Source: Mytilus californianus
Lineage: Eukaryota > Mollusca > Bivalvia > Mytilida > Mytilidae
Assembly (NCBI RefSeq): GCF_021869535.1
Contig: NW_026262679.1
Location: 83,759,143 to 83,823,142, forward strand
Length of the DNA: 64,000 nt
Direction of reading: 5' to 3'
Position 1 is the first letter of the stretch. The number at the start of each line of letters is the position of its first letter. This document shows, one piece after another, positions 9,893-22,357 of the stretch. Under the pieces are notes generated by a model, which was not told the origin of the DNA, ran no database searches, and saw only the letters and a list, made by a program, of their open reading frames with translations. Both the position numbers and the translations under genes were made by a program.

Positions 9893-12800
9893 ATGGGTGA
9901 ATTATCAAAAGACATATCTGTCATTAGTGTAGTATTGTTTATAGGAGCAGGTGCATTGGTATGTATGTGTCTTAACGTTACCATGATTGTATATATAAAA
10001 AAAAAATACAGTGATTTATTCCATATCGATTATTTTCTGTTTTGTCTTTAATACTTTGTAAAAACATTAAAAATTAATATATTGAGGTTTACTTTTAAAA
10101 CAAGTTCATGGAAATTGCCCCAAAAAAACTGGATGTGAGGACAAAATTTAAAGCAACACTTTTAACATCATCAGAGTAGAAAACAAATTAACAATACATG
10201 TTTGTATACATGTACTAAGATAAATATTTGTTAATATTCACAGGATTTGTCAAATTGTGATGTCCAAAATTTTAGATTATCTCTAATATAAAAATGAGGG
10301 AGATGTGGTATGATTGCTAATGAGACAACTATCCACAAAGTTCAAATGAAGTGGATGTAAGTAATTATAGGCAACCGTACGGCCTTCAACAATGAAAAGA
10401 AACCCATACCGTATATTCAGCTATAAAAGGCCCAGCATGAAAAATATGAAACAATTCAATTTGACAAAACTAACTGCTTAATTTATAACAAAACAATTTA
10501 TGAAGAAAAATATGACGGACATGTTCCATCGACAACCATTGAACTACAGGCTCCTGACTTGGAACAGGCACATAATGAATGTATGTTTGACCATATATGT
10601 TTTAGGTGCTGATACCTCAAATTTAAATGTGCATGAAAAATGCATCAGATTTTTTTTTTCTTTTAGGTATTCTTCCTTTTGTTTATTCTTGCAAAGAGAC
10701 AAATTATAAGATTTGCATGGAAGGCAACTAGACCACCACATGTTTCCATTGGGCTTGATGCACCAAAAGTAGGTTTTCTGTTTTATTATAAAAAAACATA
10801 CACTTTCTCTTTGCATTTATTGCAAACCAAATGAAACTTTTCCACAGATTCATCTCCTATTGGTCAATTGATTTAAACTTTTGTCTGTTCTATTGTCCAA
10901 TTAAATAAATACAATAGCTGTTGTTCTCTGTGTTTTTTATTGAGGGTTGTAATGGGGGTACCTTCATGACGAATAACGGTAAAAAATCTGGCAAAATGAT
11001 GTTAACTGTTATTTTTGGTGCATGACGATAAAATGTACATTTTCTTTATGACATAAAAAAATCGTTTGATTTTGACTCATCACAATAATTTTTTACCAAA
11101 AATAGCGGTAATGGATAATTCTTTGAGACCTCTTACGAATCACGAGAAGGATATTTTGACAAATCACTTTAAAATTTTAACCAATTTTACCTAAAGGTAG
11201 CTTAATAATGACCGTTTGACGCCTGACAGTAAAGGGCATTCCTACCCTCTTTATTCACTAGGATAAAATTTGAAAAAAAGGCAGGACAGAAGTTTTGAGT
11301 AAAAAAAAAAGGCAGGATGACAAATTATGTATAAAAAGTCGGGATAAACTAATATAAAAAAATGCAGGACTGAATAAAGTGAAAAATAAAAAGGCAGGAC
11401 CGAGATTACAACTAAAAAAAAATGCAGGACACAGTTTTTCATCCTAGCCCCCCATAAAAATCAAATGGTAGCTCTTGATTGGGGCTCCCTAAGAAGGCCA
11501 TAATGTAAACATTATCATTTTCCAGTTTTAATTTGTCAAACCCCCCAAAAAAAACAAATTTAAATAGGAACAATGTTGAAAATTTTGTCAGAAATCAACT
11601 TTTATCAATGTTTGAATCACTGTTTACATTCAACAGATTGAAAATATATTATTGATATTGAATAAACACAACATCACATGCTGTTTTGTGAGTGTAAAAC
11701 ATGTGTTTTCATCTTTAAGAAGATAATTTTTTTACTCAGGACTGAGGTAAATTAATCAATGAGTGATGGATATCTTTTAGTAGAAATTTAGTTATTTATC
11801 AGTGCTTAGAACAAATCAGGTATGAAATTTCATATTGTTCAGCCTGTAAAATTGCTGGCACAGAAGCATTTCATTGTGACTTCAGGAATGAATTTGACTC
11901 CTTATGAAAAAAAAATGAGCCCAACATAATTCTTGTCCACCAAAACCATGACAGAAGTCTGATGATGTTTTTCTGGAGCATTCAATGAATACAATATTAT
12001 GAAAAAGTTGAAATAAGTGAGTTTTAATTGAATAAGCATCTACATTTTGTTAACTTATTGTAAACAAATTCTGATCTGGGATTTTTTTTTAAATAGAGAA
12101 TTTAAAAAAAATAACAGGAGGCTCCCAACAATACACAATTGTATTTGAAAAAGCTAAAATCAAAGTATGATTTATGGACATAATGGTTATTGTATTCCTC
12201 AAATCTGTATATTTTACTGAATATGTAGGAAGTAATTGTGACTGGATGTTTAGGAATCAACAATCAAGAGATAGATGTATCAATCAATAAGTTAAAATGT
12301 GTATTTATAAACAATTGATATTGTTGTGTGAAAGAAGAATGTAAAGTAACTGAAATTTAAAAAAACTTAAGGATGTTCACTACTCTGTTTCAAAATAATA
12401 AGCTTTTTAAAAGACTGTTATAAATTGATAGTATATAAATAAAGGAACTAAAAAAGCAGATAAAAATGAAGGGTCCGTGTGTTTGTTTTCTAGATATAAG
12501 CCATTGAAAATTTGGCCGGAAATGATTCTCTCTAGATTTTTCATACATTTAACATTGGCACCTTTTTTCTGTCTAAAAGTATGAAAAAATAACAAGGATT
12601 TAATAAGATTTTCAAAGATGGCATTTCAAACTATATTTAATCAAATTATGAAAAGAAAAGTAGGGGTTAGTGGGCAAACATTTTTAATGGCACTACATGG
12701 ATAAAACCAGAGGATTAAATATCTCTAGCTTAATCTCATTTAGAAGGGAGATTTTCTAACACATGTTAAGAAAGGAAACTATTGAACGATTAACATCTAT

Positions 12801-15087
12801 GTTATTTTTATCATTCAATGATAGGATTTAAAAGAGAAGATTTTAAGCCAACTGGAAAGGACAGCACATATTAGACATGAACCATTATTACTGAACCCCA
12901 AGGTTTCAGAAATAGCTAAAACAGGTAAAAACTACAATAATGTTTTCGCTGGTATTCCTCTAACAATGATACATGTTCTGCAAAAATATACTCTTTAAAA
13001 TTGAAGACATTTTGCCAGGTATATTTGATAATGTGTATCATTTTCTAATTGTAAAGGGGGAATATGTTTAGAGAGGTTCCAATATAATTTTTATGATGTG
13101 ACTGTAAAAAAGATTCTGTGCATAATTTTTAAATTACTTGTCTCATAATCATAATATTACTGTAGTGAATTTTAGCAGATCTCTGTAGAAAGAAAGACAA
13201 CTCAAAGTACAATGTATAAATGCCTTTTCATATGCATATTATTCCCTTTTAAATTATTAAACAAAAAAAGAAGGACACATGGTGTGATTTAATACTAGCT
13301 ATCCATTAAAAACAAAAGGACAAAGAAGTGAACATTTAAAGGTCATTTTTATGTCCATTTAATATGTGTATTCTATACTTCTATTTTCCTGATACATGTA
13401 TATAATTTGCTATACTTCGGAAAGTATGAAAGTTACATATATCATATTTTTGATATTCTCATGCAAAATTTCATAAAAATCTGTACATCCTTAACATGCT
13501 CAGTATATAACAACTGTTTGCTTCAGAAAAGTTGCCAGAATAGTTTATTCCCTGGAATATATAATTTTATTTAAGAATAAAATGTTTTTAAAAAAGATCT
13601 GTAATTAGTTTAATTTTATTAATGATTTCAGTTCCTAATCATTATTACTACAGAATGAAAGCAGTAGATGCCTTCTCTAAATTTGGTGAGTATTTTATAA
13701 ATATTAAAAAATTGAGATAGATTTGGAGAGTATGAAATAGCTATACTAAATTTATATGCTAAGTGGTACAAACAACCACCATGTCAAAATAATTTATAAC
13801 CAGTAATAGTATGATGATACATTGTATATTTTTAGATGAAATAACTATTAGGACAATTGAAGGACAGTTTTCAGGTTTGTGGAAACCTTTTTGATATATC
13901 AGTTGAAGGGTTTTTATTAATTTTCAGTATTTCTGCTTTATGTCTTGTAAATCAAAAACTAAGTTGAGACATTTGAATTTTTTCTAGTCACTAAAATAAA
14001 TTGGTTTATGATACAAAATAGCAAAATTCTTCAATCTTTTGAAATCTGTGTTAAATTTATTGGAAAATGATTAAGATGATCTGGTGCAGATTTACCCCAC
14101 CCCCCTAAAAGAAGAAAAAATAATGTGTATTATTGGTAAAATTACAGACAATTTTGAGTTAAAATTAGGTCATCTTATTTTTACTTCTCAGAAGCGCCCT
14201 CCTAAAATTAAATCCTGTATCTGACCTGATGATAGTCTAGCCACTTTGGTGCAGACAATTTATGGTGTCAGTTTTATGCAGTACATATGTCATTGTAAAT
14301 GCAAGAAGCTAGAAGACCAAAATTAGATATTTTAAAAAAGTTTTAAAATTCAAAAACATTATTACTAATATCTGACAGAATTATGTCTGTTGGACATCTG
14401 AAGGAGGGTGTTAATACTTTGTGATTAGCCAATAAAGTTGGCATATGGTACCTTCCCCTTGGACAAGTCACAAAATGTTATTCCATCAAAACTAATTTTG
14501 CATTTAATATTTACTGTGTCTTTTTTTCAGATGAAGTTCTAAAAGAAGAAGAACCAGAATCTATAGGCAGACATCCATCAAAGAATGTTAGAAAATATCT
14601 GTTTGGTCTATATACAGAATATCTGAGTACGTCTTCTGAAGATCTCATTCATAAATTCTGTGATTCATATGAACATGCTAGACATGATCCTAACGACTTT
14701 GGTGAAGATCAGTATAATAATTACATGTTGCTTTTAGAAGAACTTATAACATGTTTACGAGTGGGTCTCAGAAAGAAGCGTGGTATGCCTTTAGAAAAAG
14801 CTTCTAAGCTTGAAACTGAGGTTATATTTGACTCGGAAAGGAAGGGTATTGTAAAAACTAAGACAAATGTTCATCCTGATAAAGCAGAAACTAAAGGAAA
14901 AAGTGGAACGAGACCTGGAGAAATAAGATACAGGTCTAGAACAGATAGTAGTGTTCATTCTAGTTTACTGGACAGTGGTCATTCTAGTCAAAGTAGTGCT
15001 AGTATAGAATTAACTACAAGTACACGAGGTGGTAGCACTGAGAGAGATAATAAAGATTCTCAACACAGGACTGATACTGCTTGTTGA
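9893..15087 (+). CDS. C1orf43: C1orf43/NICE-3 family membrane protein, five coding exons, 292 aa
   Basis: Coding exons: 9893-9958, 10667-10768, 12825-12924, 13632-13685 and 14531-15087. All introns are GT...AG and the phases fit (0, 0, 1, 1), giving 292 codons plus stop. The start is fixed by an in-frame TAG at 9878. Residues 10-31 form one hydrophobic segment, followed by KRQIIRF (32-38), as in the N-terminal membrane anchor of human C1orf43 (about 253 aa). Further conserved blocks are RPPHV, APKDLKE across the exon 2/3 junction, and YYYRMKAVDAF (94-104). The C-terminus is longer than in human and Ser/Thr/Lys-rich from about residue 240. In humans the protein is linked to the Golgi and to phagocytosis; the molecular activity is unknown. 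AATAAA overlaps the stop (15087-15092) and may be the polyadenylation signal. A short out-of-frame ATG (9882) precedes the start. Introns 1 and 2 are loaded with repeats. Confidence 0.93.
10291..10600 (+). repeat. R1 repeat copy in C1orf43 intron 1
   Basis: Begins GAGATGTGGTATGATTGC and passes through ACCGTACGGCCTTCAAC to end near AACTACAGGCTCCTGACTTG. It stops about 70 bp before the exon 2 acceptor (10666). It has the same orientation as the gene. Confidence 0.8.
10943..11248 (-). mobile_element. hAT-like MITE in C1orf43 intron 2
   Basis: A 306-bp relative of the 7329-7622 element in opposite orientation. The ends are AGGGTTGTAATGGG and the complement of AGGGTAGGAATGCC. Flanks TTTTATTG (10935-10942) and CTTTATTC (11249-11256) agree at 6 of 8 positions, as expected for an aged 8-bp target duplication. 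Confidence 0.8.
11257..11491 (+). mobile_element. Element with spaced GGCAGGA motifs, in intron 2
   Basis: GGCAGGA or TGCAGGA recurs about every 25-30 bp between A-rich linkers. The inner ends CTAGGATAAAATTTG and TTTTTCATCCTAGCCCCCC are inverted relative to each other. A second copy is at 56774-57042 with the same flank ATAAAAATCAAATGGTAGCT. Non-coding, of unknown class. Confidence 0.7.
12367..12718 (-). mobile_element. TTAA-type MITE in C1orf43 intron 2
   Basis: Inverted copy of the element at 35632-36041 and 41037-41443. It starts TTAAGGATGTTCACTACTCTG and contains GGCACTACATGGATAAAACC. TTAA is at both ends. Compared with those copies it lacks a terminal segment beyond a CAGAGGA motif, so it is internally deleted. 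It ends about 100 bp before the exon 3 acceptor. Confidence 0.75.
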
Positions 15088-15185
15088 ATAAAATTCTCCT
15101 CAGATGACTATGGTATATGAACACTTTTTGTTCGTTAAAGCTTTGATTTACATTGTTCTACTGACATTTTGTAGTCCAGTGTATC

Positions 15186-16895
15186 ACTGTATGTACTCTC
15201 TAAATAGAAAAAAAATATTGCTATTGAAACATTATTGGTGATCTATTTTGTTGGAACGCACCACAGTTTATTTAATACAATCATCTTTTTAAAAAAGCTT
15301 ACCTGAGCCTAAAGGTCAAGTAAGCTTTTCTCATCAAGTAAGCTTTTCTCATCAAGTAGCAGACGTCATTGTTGTCATCCTTTAACTTTTATAAAAATCC
15401 TCTCCTCAGAACTACTGAGAAAATTGAATCCAAACATGGCCACAATCATCATTTGGATATTTTTATGTCCCCGCTGCACACTAACTTTAGTTTGCCATAA
15501 CCAAATGTTATGAAACTTATACACAATGCTTTTTACCACAAAACACAGATCAAGAATGAATTTGGGTGGCATCACTTTTACTGTTCTAGAGTTATGCCCC
15601 TTTACAAGTTTCCGATCACTGTATGTACTCTCTAAATAAAAAAAAAAATATTGCTATTGAAACATTATTGGTGATCTATTTTGTTGGAACGCACCACAGT
15701 TTATTTAATACAATCATCTTTTTAAAAAAGCTTACCTGAGCCTAAAGGTCAAGTAAGCTTTTCTCATCAAGTAGCATCCGTCATTGTTGTTATCCTTTAA
15801 CTTTTATAAAAATCCTCTCCTCAGAACTACTGAGAAAATTGAAACCAAACATGGTCACAATCATCATTTGGATATTAACTTAATTTTACCTCAACCAAAT
15901 GTTATGAAACCTATACACAATGTGTATTACCACAAAACTTGGATCAATTTCGAATTAAGCATCACTTTTATCGTTCTTGAGTTAAGTCCTTTTATAAAGA
16001 TATATGCAAGTGGGGGCATCATCTGTGTCCCATTAACACATTCTCCATTTATATTTAAAAGATCTGTCATTTTATCCTGCCTGCCAACGGCAACCTACAT
16101 GGAGAACATGGCTAAAATTAGAACAGAGGGGTAAAATGCAAGTTTTTCTATTATCTTGAAAACTTAGATAGAGAAAATTTGACAGGGCAGAAATGTTCAG
16201 TATGTTGAGTACCTACTGTCCATTAATATCAAAACTGTCAGAAAACTGCTTATAGGAGTTATTGCACTAAAATGACTAAAGTTTACCAATTTTTCATTCA
16301 AAACAAGATCTCCAAATGAGAATATTTACCATTTTTTTGTCATTTTGCCTGTTAATTGAAAACTTTGATAGATAGATACATGTAAATATTTAAATAGGAA
16401 AAATTATCAAAAAGACAAAATCTACAAATTAGTGTACATGGCCCAAATCGTCAGGTAAGATAAAATCCACAAGCACGTCAACATTGCAGAAATTGTCAGT
16501 TAACTCCTATAATATAGGAGATATTTGATAGTGATATTAATGATTATTTTAAATTATGTTTGCACTCTTGGCAAAAGCTTTGGTGGATAAAGAAATACTG
16601 TACTGTAAACAGCAAAAATTATCAGAAAAAGAAGATTTACAAATAGGTCAACATAGCAGAAATTGTCAGATACAGAGGAGTTATTGCCCTTAATTGACGA
16701 TTTTTACCCTTTTTTCATTGGGCAAAAATAATAGAAAATAGAAACTGCAAAGAGTAAAAATGTTCATCAAGACATGGTCATAAAAAAATTTGTTTTGACA
16801 TAAATTATAGTCTACAATGTTGGAGAGTGACCATTGTTGAAAATGGGCATAGATCCAGGTGAGCGACACAAGCTCTTTCGAGCTTCTAGTATATG
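15186..16895 (+). repeat. Long non-coding repeat with AAGCTTACCTGAGCCTAAAGG head
   Basis: The head CACTGTATGTACTCTCTAAA...AAAAAGCTTACCTGAGCC occurs twice, at 15186 and 15619, as a tandem partial duplication of about 430 bp. The body contains ACCAAACATGG and AATCATCATTTGG. The tail reads GGTGAGCGACACAAGCTC followed by TTTCGAGCTTCTAGT, a GAGC/GCTC hairpin. I recall this as a very abundant bivalve family. A 116-codon frame at 15784-16134 is conserved in the second copy (24108-24458) but has no protein resemblance I can name. Confidence 0.75.
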
Positions 16896-17399
16896 TAGTA
16901 CTCTACAGGAATTATATTGGTTAATCATATTTTATTGTAATTGGTCTACGATTCACAAAAATAAATGAAGTATGTGTTTCATCTCCATACATATCATATT
17001 GTAAAACAACTTTCTAAAACTTGTTTTGCTTTACATGCTTTTTAATTTGAATTTTTATCCAATTGATAGTTTAATACAGTTTTTTACGACTGGTAATCAA
17101 TTTTTTCCGTCGTACTGCGATCAAATTTTGTTGAAAGATATTTGATTTGTTTTTTTTTTGAAAATTTAAAAAACATGAAAATTTAACACTAAAAAGGCCC
17201 TTTAGAAGCAGTATCTACTAAAGTCTTCATTTTTAAAATAAAAAACTTATAAGCCTTGTAAATGTCGTAACTTTATAGATATCAATGAAAAATATGTGTC
17301 GTGTCAATTTCACGACCCCAGTACACGTAATTAAGAGCAAAGCCACATTTCCCCCGTCATTTTAAGACCAATCGACAGGTCAGTTTCATGAAAGTCATA

Positions 17400-17860
17400 G
17401 CTATATATAAGTAAGGATGTGGTATGATTTCCATTGAATGAACTATCCACAAAAGTTCTAATAAAGTGGAGGTAAGCAATTATAGGCCTTCAACAATTAA
17501 AAAACCCATACCGTATAGTCGGCTATAAAAAGTCCCGACCTGAATAATATGAAACAATTCAATAGAAAAAACTAACGGCCTAATTTATAATAAAACAGTT
17601 CACGAAAAACAAATATGACGGACATGAACTAACGACAACCACTGAACTACAGGCTCCTGACTTTGGACAGACCAATATAAAATGTGGCGGGGTTAACATG
17701 CTTAAAGGTGACAACCCTCCCCAACCTGGGACTGTGGTGTAATGGCAAAACACAAGAACGAACTACGCAAAACAAACTAAAAACAAATATGAGAAGCAGC
17801 AATAAACGAAAACCACTAAATTACAGGCTACTGACTCTGGACAGGCACATATGAATGCTT
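17400..17860 (+). repeat. R1 repeat copy in A1
   Basis: GGATGTGGTATGATTTCC, then TAGGCCTTCAACAATT and AACTACAGGCTCCTGACTTT, then a 3' extension with TGTGGCGGGGTTAACATG and CCCCAACCTGGGACTGTGG. Duplicated in A2 at 25745-26190. Confidence 0.75.
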
Positions 17861-17924
17861 ACTAATTACAATCGTTATCATAATGGATTTTGTCATGTGA
17901 TTTGAGGTATCTGAAAGGAGAAAC

Positions 17925-18158
17925 ATGGACTTGTTCCATAGAACAATGTCTGACATAATTTTTGTTTTACCTGGTGAGCAATACACACTGACAGATTTAG
18001 ATACAGACCGTACGTCCCCCAACTTTGACCAGAAAAATATAAACGTTTGCTTTAAACCGTCACAAAAAAGTTTACTCGCTATGATCGACGTTATTTACAC
18101 CATATCGAACAATTACGCCCCTTTTCCTCGAACCCTTGATCTACCCGGGAGGCTCTAG
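17925..18158 (+). other. Orphan 77-codon frame, broken in the duplicate
   Basis: An ATG-initiated frame encoding a polar peptide with VLPGEQYTLTDLDTDR. I recognise no family. In A2 (from 26258) the reading frame has a TAA after about 45 codons and several replacements, and nothing upstream looks like a promoter. It is most likely not a working gene; it may be a fragment of old coding sequence. Confidence 0.3.
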
Positions 18159-18283
18159 TAAAATCCTCAGATATTGGTCAGCACGTATAACCATTAGTCA
18201 CATTTTGTTTTAAATATCATAATGACATTTTCGCCATCAAAGAAACATTTTATTTTTCTTTTTCCTTTCTTTGAAACCGCTTT

Positions 18284-18640
18284 GGTAATATCGGGGTAGC
18301 ATGTTCGCCTGGAATGCGAGAAGTCGTGGGTTCGATCCCGGTCGTGTCAATCCAAAGACTTGAAAAATGGTATTCTCCGCCAAGCAGGCGGACTTTAGGA
18401 GTAAGAGAAAAGATTGGTCGACTCGGAGTCACAATAATGTGTCATGGTGGGGTTTCATGTCTTCGTGGTGACTGTTATCTTGTGAGGTAGCACTATAAAT
18501 ATCGGGCTAAGCCAGTCGTACTTACAAGTACAAAATAATGATATTGCATTTATATGTTCGGGTCCTGAATATGTATTTATAGTTAAAATTATAATTTTCC
18601 CACTGGACGTAAAAGTCGTTAAACACCAATCCATCATCCT
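18284..18640 (+). mobile_element. tRNA-derived SINE, A1 copy
   Basis: The head resembles a tRNA: GGTAGCATGTTCGCCTGG fits a pol III A box region and GGGTTCGATCCC is a full B box about 25 bp later. The body follows with CCGCCAAGCAGGCGG and CTCGGAGTCACAATAATGTG. The tail ACTGGACGTAAAAGTCG with AAACACCAATCCATCATCC resembles 3' tails that SINEs share with RTE-type LINEs (from memory). A2 has the same insertion at 26617-26985, so it predates the duplication. Confidence 0.75.
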
Positions 18641-18742
18641 TTATTGGACAGTGATGTTCCTTTGATCCCATTTTTTGACAGTATTTTAGTTTCCTATGCT
18701 TGCTTGCAATTTGTTAAAAATTGATACAGTTTACAACTAGCA

Positions 18743-18837
18743 ATCTTCGCTAGCCAAGGCCGATTACGATTCGGTCCCACCCTTCTTCTCATTGAAGAGG
18801 AGTGGGACCGGGTCGTAACTCTTGTCTAGCAATGATG
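18743..18837. mobile_element. 95-bp palindromic micro-element with 10-bp target duplication
   Basis: Arms ATCTTCGCTAGCC...TTCGGTCCCAC and GTGGGACCGGGTCGTAA...TCTAGCAATGAT pair almost end to end around a 3-nt ATT loop. The unit is bracketed by ACAACTAGCA on both sides (18733-18742 and 18838-18847). A 9-11 bp duplication with long inverted ends recalls Mutator-like elements; that assignment is inference. Confidence 0.75.
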
Positions 18838-19799
18838 ACAACTAGCAGTATGAAAACTTATCCACCTCCAAGACTGTTTGTATGTTGGTTCTCTAGATTT
18901 ATTGCAAGTCATATTTAAAAACTGTAGTCCATATTCTGGGTGTTTATGATAACATATCAGTGAGTCAAATACCGACCAGATAATAACATTGAGGAAACAA
19001 GAACTAAGGCAAAACATCCTAGTATAAGGACAGCATCACGACCGTTCATATTAAAATAAACTATCTTAATCATACCACATCTCCTCATCTTTATATCAGT
19101 GTAGTCCAAGGTTTCAAAATATTTATATTTTGTGTACGTATTGTCAATGTTTCAAACCCTGGAAAACTGTCCGAGACATAATAATATGAATTCGAGATCT
19201 CCTTAATATCATCGATTTTAAGAACCTTGAACAAAACTGAAATAAAAAAAAAGATATAAAATAAATTTAACCCTGATATTTATAAGTTTTCTCTTTATCA
19301 ACGTTCATCACTATTTTATTTCAGTCTGATAAGATATTTTATTCCAATTAAAGGGCCCATGAAGAGCAAAGTTATTTATTACAATGATTTTAATAATTGA
19401 CAAAATAATTGTGATCAAATATAAATATGAATATAATCATCTCAATTCTAAGATCTTAAACCACAGCCAAACCAGAGCCATACGCATATAAGTAAAAAGC
19501 ATAACAGTTATATATGATATTAACAGGCAAATATTCTTAATGGTTTACATATAAACATATATGTACTATATTGATAGTTTTCGGAATTAAAAACATTTAT
19601 AACTGTGACTTGCCTGTAAGTGGTGCTCTCTGTCTATTGCAGTTTATTCAAAATTTTGACCAAATTGCAATTTGTTTTATCAATCAAAGGTGTTCAACTG
19701 GTCAGATATTTAAAGAAACTGCTGTAAAAATACAATCAAAAGATAGTGATCAACGTTTATTTTATTTTATTTTATATATATATATATATATGTAGCAAT

Positions 19800-20410
19800 A
19801 TAGGTCCGTTTCTCGGATACGTATAGCAAAACGTTAGATCAATGATTTATGTAGTGTATGGAATAATTATAAAGTGTACATGTTCGTCTGGTAGGGTTCA
19901 TCTAATATTGACCCCATGTCCATGATTCATTGATCAATATTAAGGTTTGAGGCCCCTCATGGGGTGTCTAAGTAATCACATAATCACAAATTGTGTGCCA
20001 ATATAATCACATAATCATTAATTATCTTTTTCAACAAGATAATCAAATAATCAAAAATACAGTCCTAGATTATCAAATAATCAAATAATCATGAAATATT
20101 TGGCCTGGTAATCAAATCATCGCTATAAAAACGGCCAAGTAATCACATAATCAAAAACCCCATGAGGAGGCTCAGGTTTTGTAGTGATGTTCGTTTATCA
20201 GATGCTATAAGCAAAAGGTAAACTATAGAATGAGTTTTAGGCTTACAAGTTCGTTTAGTAGGGTTCATCTGACCTTGACATCATTGTCATAGTTCATTGT
20301 TCAACATAAAGTTTTAGTGATATAGTTGGTGTATGGAATGATTGCGAGGTGTGTAAGTCCGTCTGGTAGGGTTCGTCTGACCATTAACTCATTTTCATCG
20401 GTCTTGACGA
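19800..20410 (+). repeat. GGGTTCATCTGACC repeat in A1, interrupted
   Basis: Subunits with CGTCTGGTAGGGTTCATCT at 19886, 20252 and 20360, the same family as 300-870. It is interrupted by the AATCA-rich element at 19949-20173. Confidence 0.7.
19949..20173 (+). mobile_element. AATCA-rich MITE with 6-bp target duplication
   Basis: A 225-bp element with ends GAGGCCCCTCATGGGG and the complement of GAGCCTCCTCATGGGG. The interior holds about 20 TAATCA-like units in one direction (AATCACATAATCA, AATCAAATAATCA). AGGTTT flanks both sides (19943-19948 and 20174-20179). Removing the element restores the host phrase AATATTAAGGTTTTGTAG, matching the uninterrupted family elsewhere. Confidence 0.8.
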
Positions 20411-20662
20411 TGTTAAGATGATGTAATACCTGTAGACATAGTAAACCTCGATTTTAAAGACTTTTTCCATAAAGTTCAATCAAGATTAGTAAAGCAGTTG
20501 AGACAATTCAGCATGAGCACATTTGGTAATATATAGTCTGCAAATGCGTTATTTAACTATAGTATTTTCTTAGATACTAACGATCGAGGATCCCAGGTCG
20601 GGTCAAACAATACATACAATACAAAAGTATTCCCGATTATCATTTGTAATATTAAGGGGTAT

Positions 20663-20819
20663 CAATGGCGGGGGGGGGGGGGGGGGGGGGGGTTCCGGGG
20701 GTTGGAACCCCCCTTTTTTTTGGACGATCAATGCATTTGAATTGGGACATATAGTTGGAACCCCCCCTTTATCCTGGGTTAGGAACTCCCCCTTTTATAA
20801 ATGGCTGGATCCGCCCCTG
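20663..20819 (+). mobile_element. GGATCCGCCCCTG-ended MITE with poly-G tract, A1
   Basis: A 157-bp element starting CAATGGCGGGG and ending GGCTGGATCCGCCCCTG, flanked by GGTAT on both sides (20658-20662 and 20820-20824). It holds a run of more than 20 G near 20670. It sits in a SINE-like body whose remainder (GGCTCGGAGTCGGAATAATG) continues to about 20985. Confidence 0.75.
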
Positions 20820-22191
20820 GGTATAAACAAAGACTGGCCGGCTCGGAGTCGGAATAATGTGACCGGGATAGGTGTCTTTCTGTGGACTAGCATAACAAGA
20901 TCTGGATCGAAATATCGGTCTTGCACCAATTGGGGTGCATATTCATACCACATCAAGATGTTCTAGTCCTTAGTTCACCAATCAATTTTAACGTGCATAA
21001 AGCCTTTCTTTAAAAAAAATTGTTGTCAACCATTGTAGTATGGTTTTTAGGTCAAGGTGCGAAAAAGGTGACATAGCTGTATATAGAATATCTTTTTACC
21101 ATATTCTATAAGTTTTACTCTATAATTGTTTCAATAAACGACATTATTTGTTGATAATTTCAGTGTTATTAAGGTTGAATATATATATACACTATATATA
21201 TCTTGTGTTTACTGATGACAGTCAGTAAAGAACTTTAATTTCATTATTTGACCCCCATTCACTCACTAACCCATTCTATCTATATAGGACACATTCTTTG
21301 TATATCAAGTTCAGCATGAAACCAAAATTTGAATAAATAAAGTAATCAAAATGGCTTTGTAGAAAGCGACTTTTGAAATGATAAATGAAGCATCAATGTT
21401 TGATAATTCCCTATATTGACAGATCTATTAACAATTCGATTTCTGATAGGTCACATATCTAAGGTCAAGACCAGGATAGCTTGAAATACGATGAATTTAA
21501 TGGAAATTATCGGTTGACGGATCTCTTGAGACATCCAATCAGTAACAGAAATTCGGTTCTGCAGGGGGCGTAGAGGGCGTACCGAAGAGTAAAAAGTGAA
21601 AATCAAAACCAACAACGAATTCTACTTATACGTATGACATTAGACAACCACTGACAATGCGGATTGGGACAGGGAGAAGAATATGTGGCACGGTTAACAC
21701 TTTTTTTTATTATCAACCCTTTTTTAATCTCTAGTGGTGGACTTGCAAAGTAAGACTGGGAGACCAGAACAAACAGTATACTGAGAATTTCAATGCAAAA
21801 AAAAAACATTTTTGTATCGTTTCAAACTATAAATTAGCGAATCGATGTTTATCCCCAAAAAATTCACAACAAATAAAACCGCTATGGCAACCATGATAAT
21901 GGGTGCCAGTTACAACAATTTTGTAGTATTATTATAATAAACCTGGGGTAAGGGCAAATCCTGTTTCACGCATATAAAACTTTAAATAGGTACATATTAT
22001 ATTTTTAACTGAGACACCAAATATATGTTAACTTCGTAGCATAAAGTCCACAAACCAATTAAACGTATACATAGTTGTTTACATGTAATGTTAACAAATA
22101 AATCGTACGATGTGGACAAAAGGACACAATTTTAATAATAGTACATTTGTACTTATTTAGGTGCATTTTTATAATTAATAATATACATTGC

Positions 22192-22357
22192 CAGGGGCGG
22201 ATTCAGGCGGGGGCGTGGCGGGCGTGCGCCCCCCCCTAAAATTTGCAAATCATGGGTTGTCCTCAGCTTAATAAAGAATATTTCGATAATTTTACCTCAA
22301 AAAAATTTGAAGTTTGCGCCCCCCCCCCCCTAACCTAAAATCCTGGATCCGCCCCTG
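22192..22357 (+). mobile_element. CAGGGGCGGATTCAGG MITE with 5-bp target duplication, A1
   Basis: 166 bp with ends CAGGGGCGGATTCAGG and CCTGGATCCGCCCCTG, which are inverted copies of each other, flanked by ATTGC (22187-22191 and 22358-22362). Related ends occur at 20663-20819 and 58741-58907. A 5-bp duplication with CAGNGG ends is known from part of the hAT superfamily (from memory). Non-coding. Confidence 0.85.

Noticed and set aside
18297-18350. Possible tRNA gene
   Set aside because: The A and B boxes are tRNA-like, but a cloverleaf with a normal acceptor stem cannot be formed and a SINE body follows.
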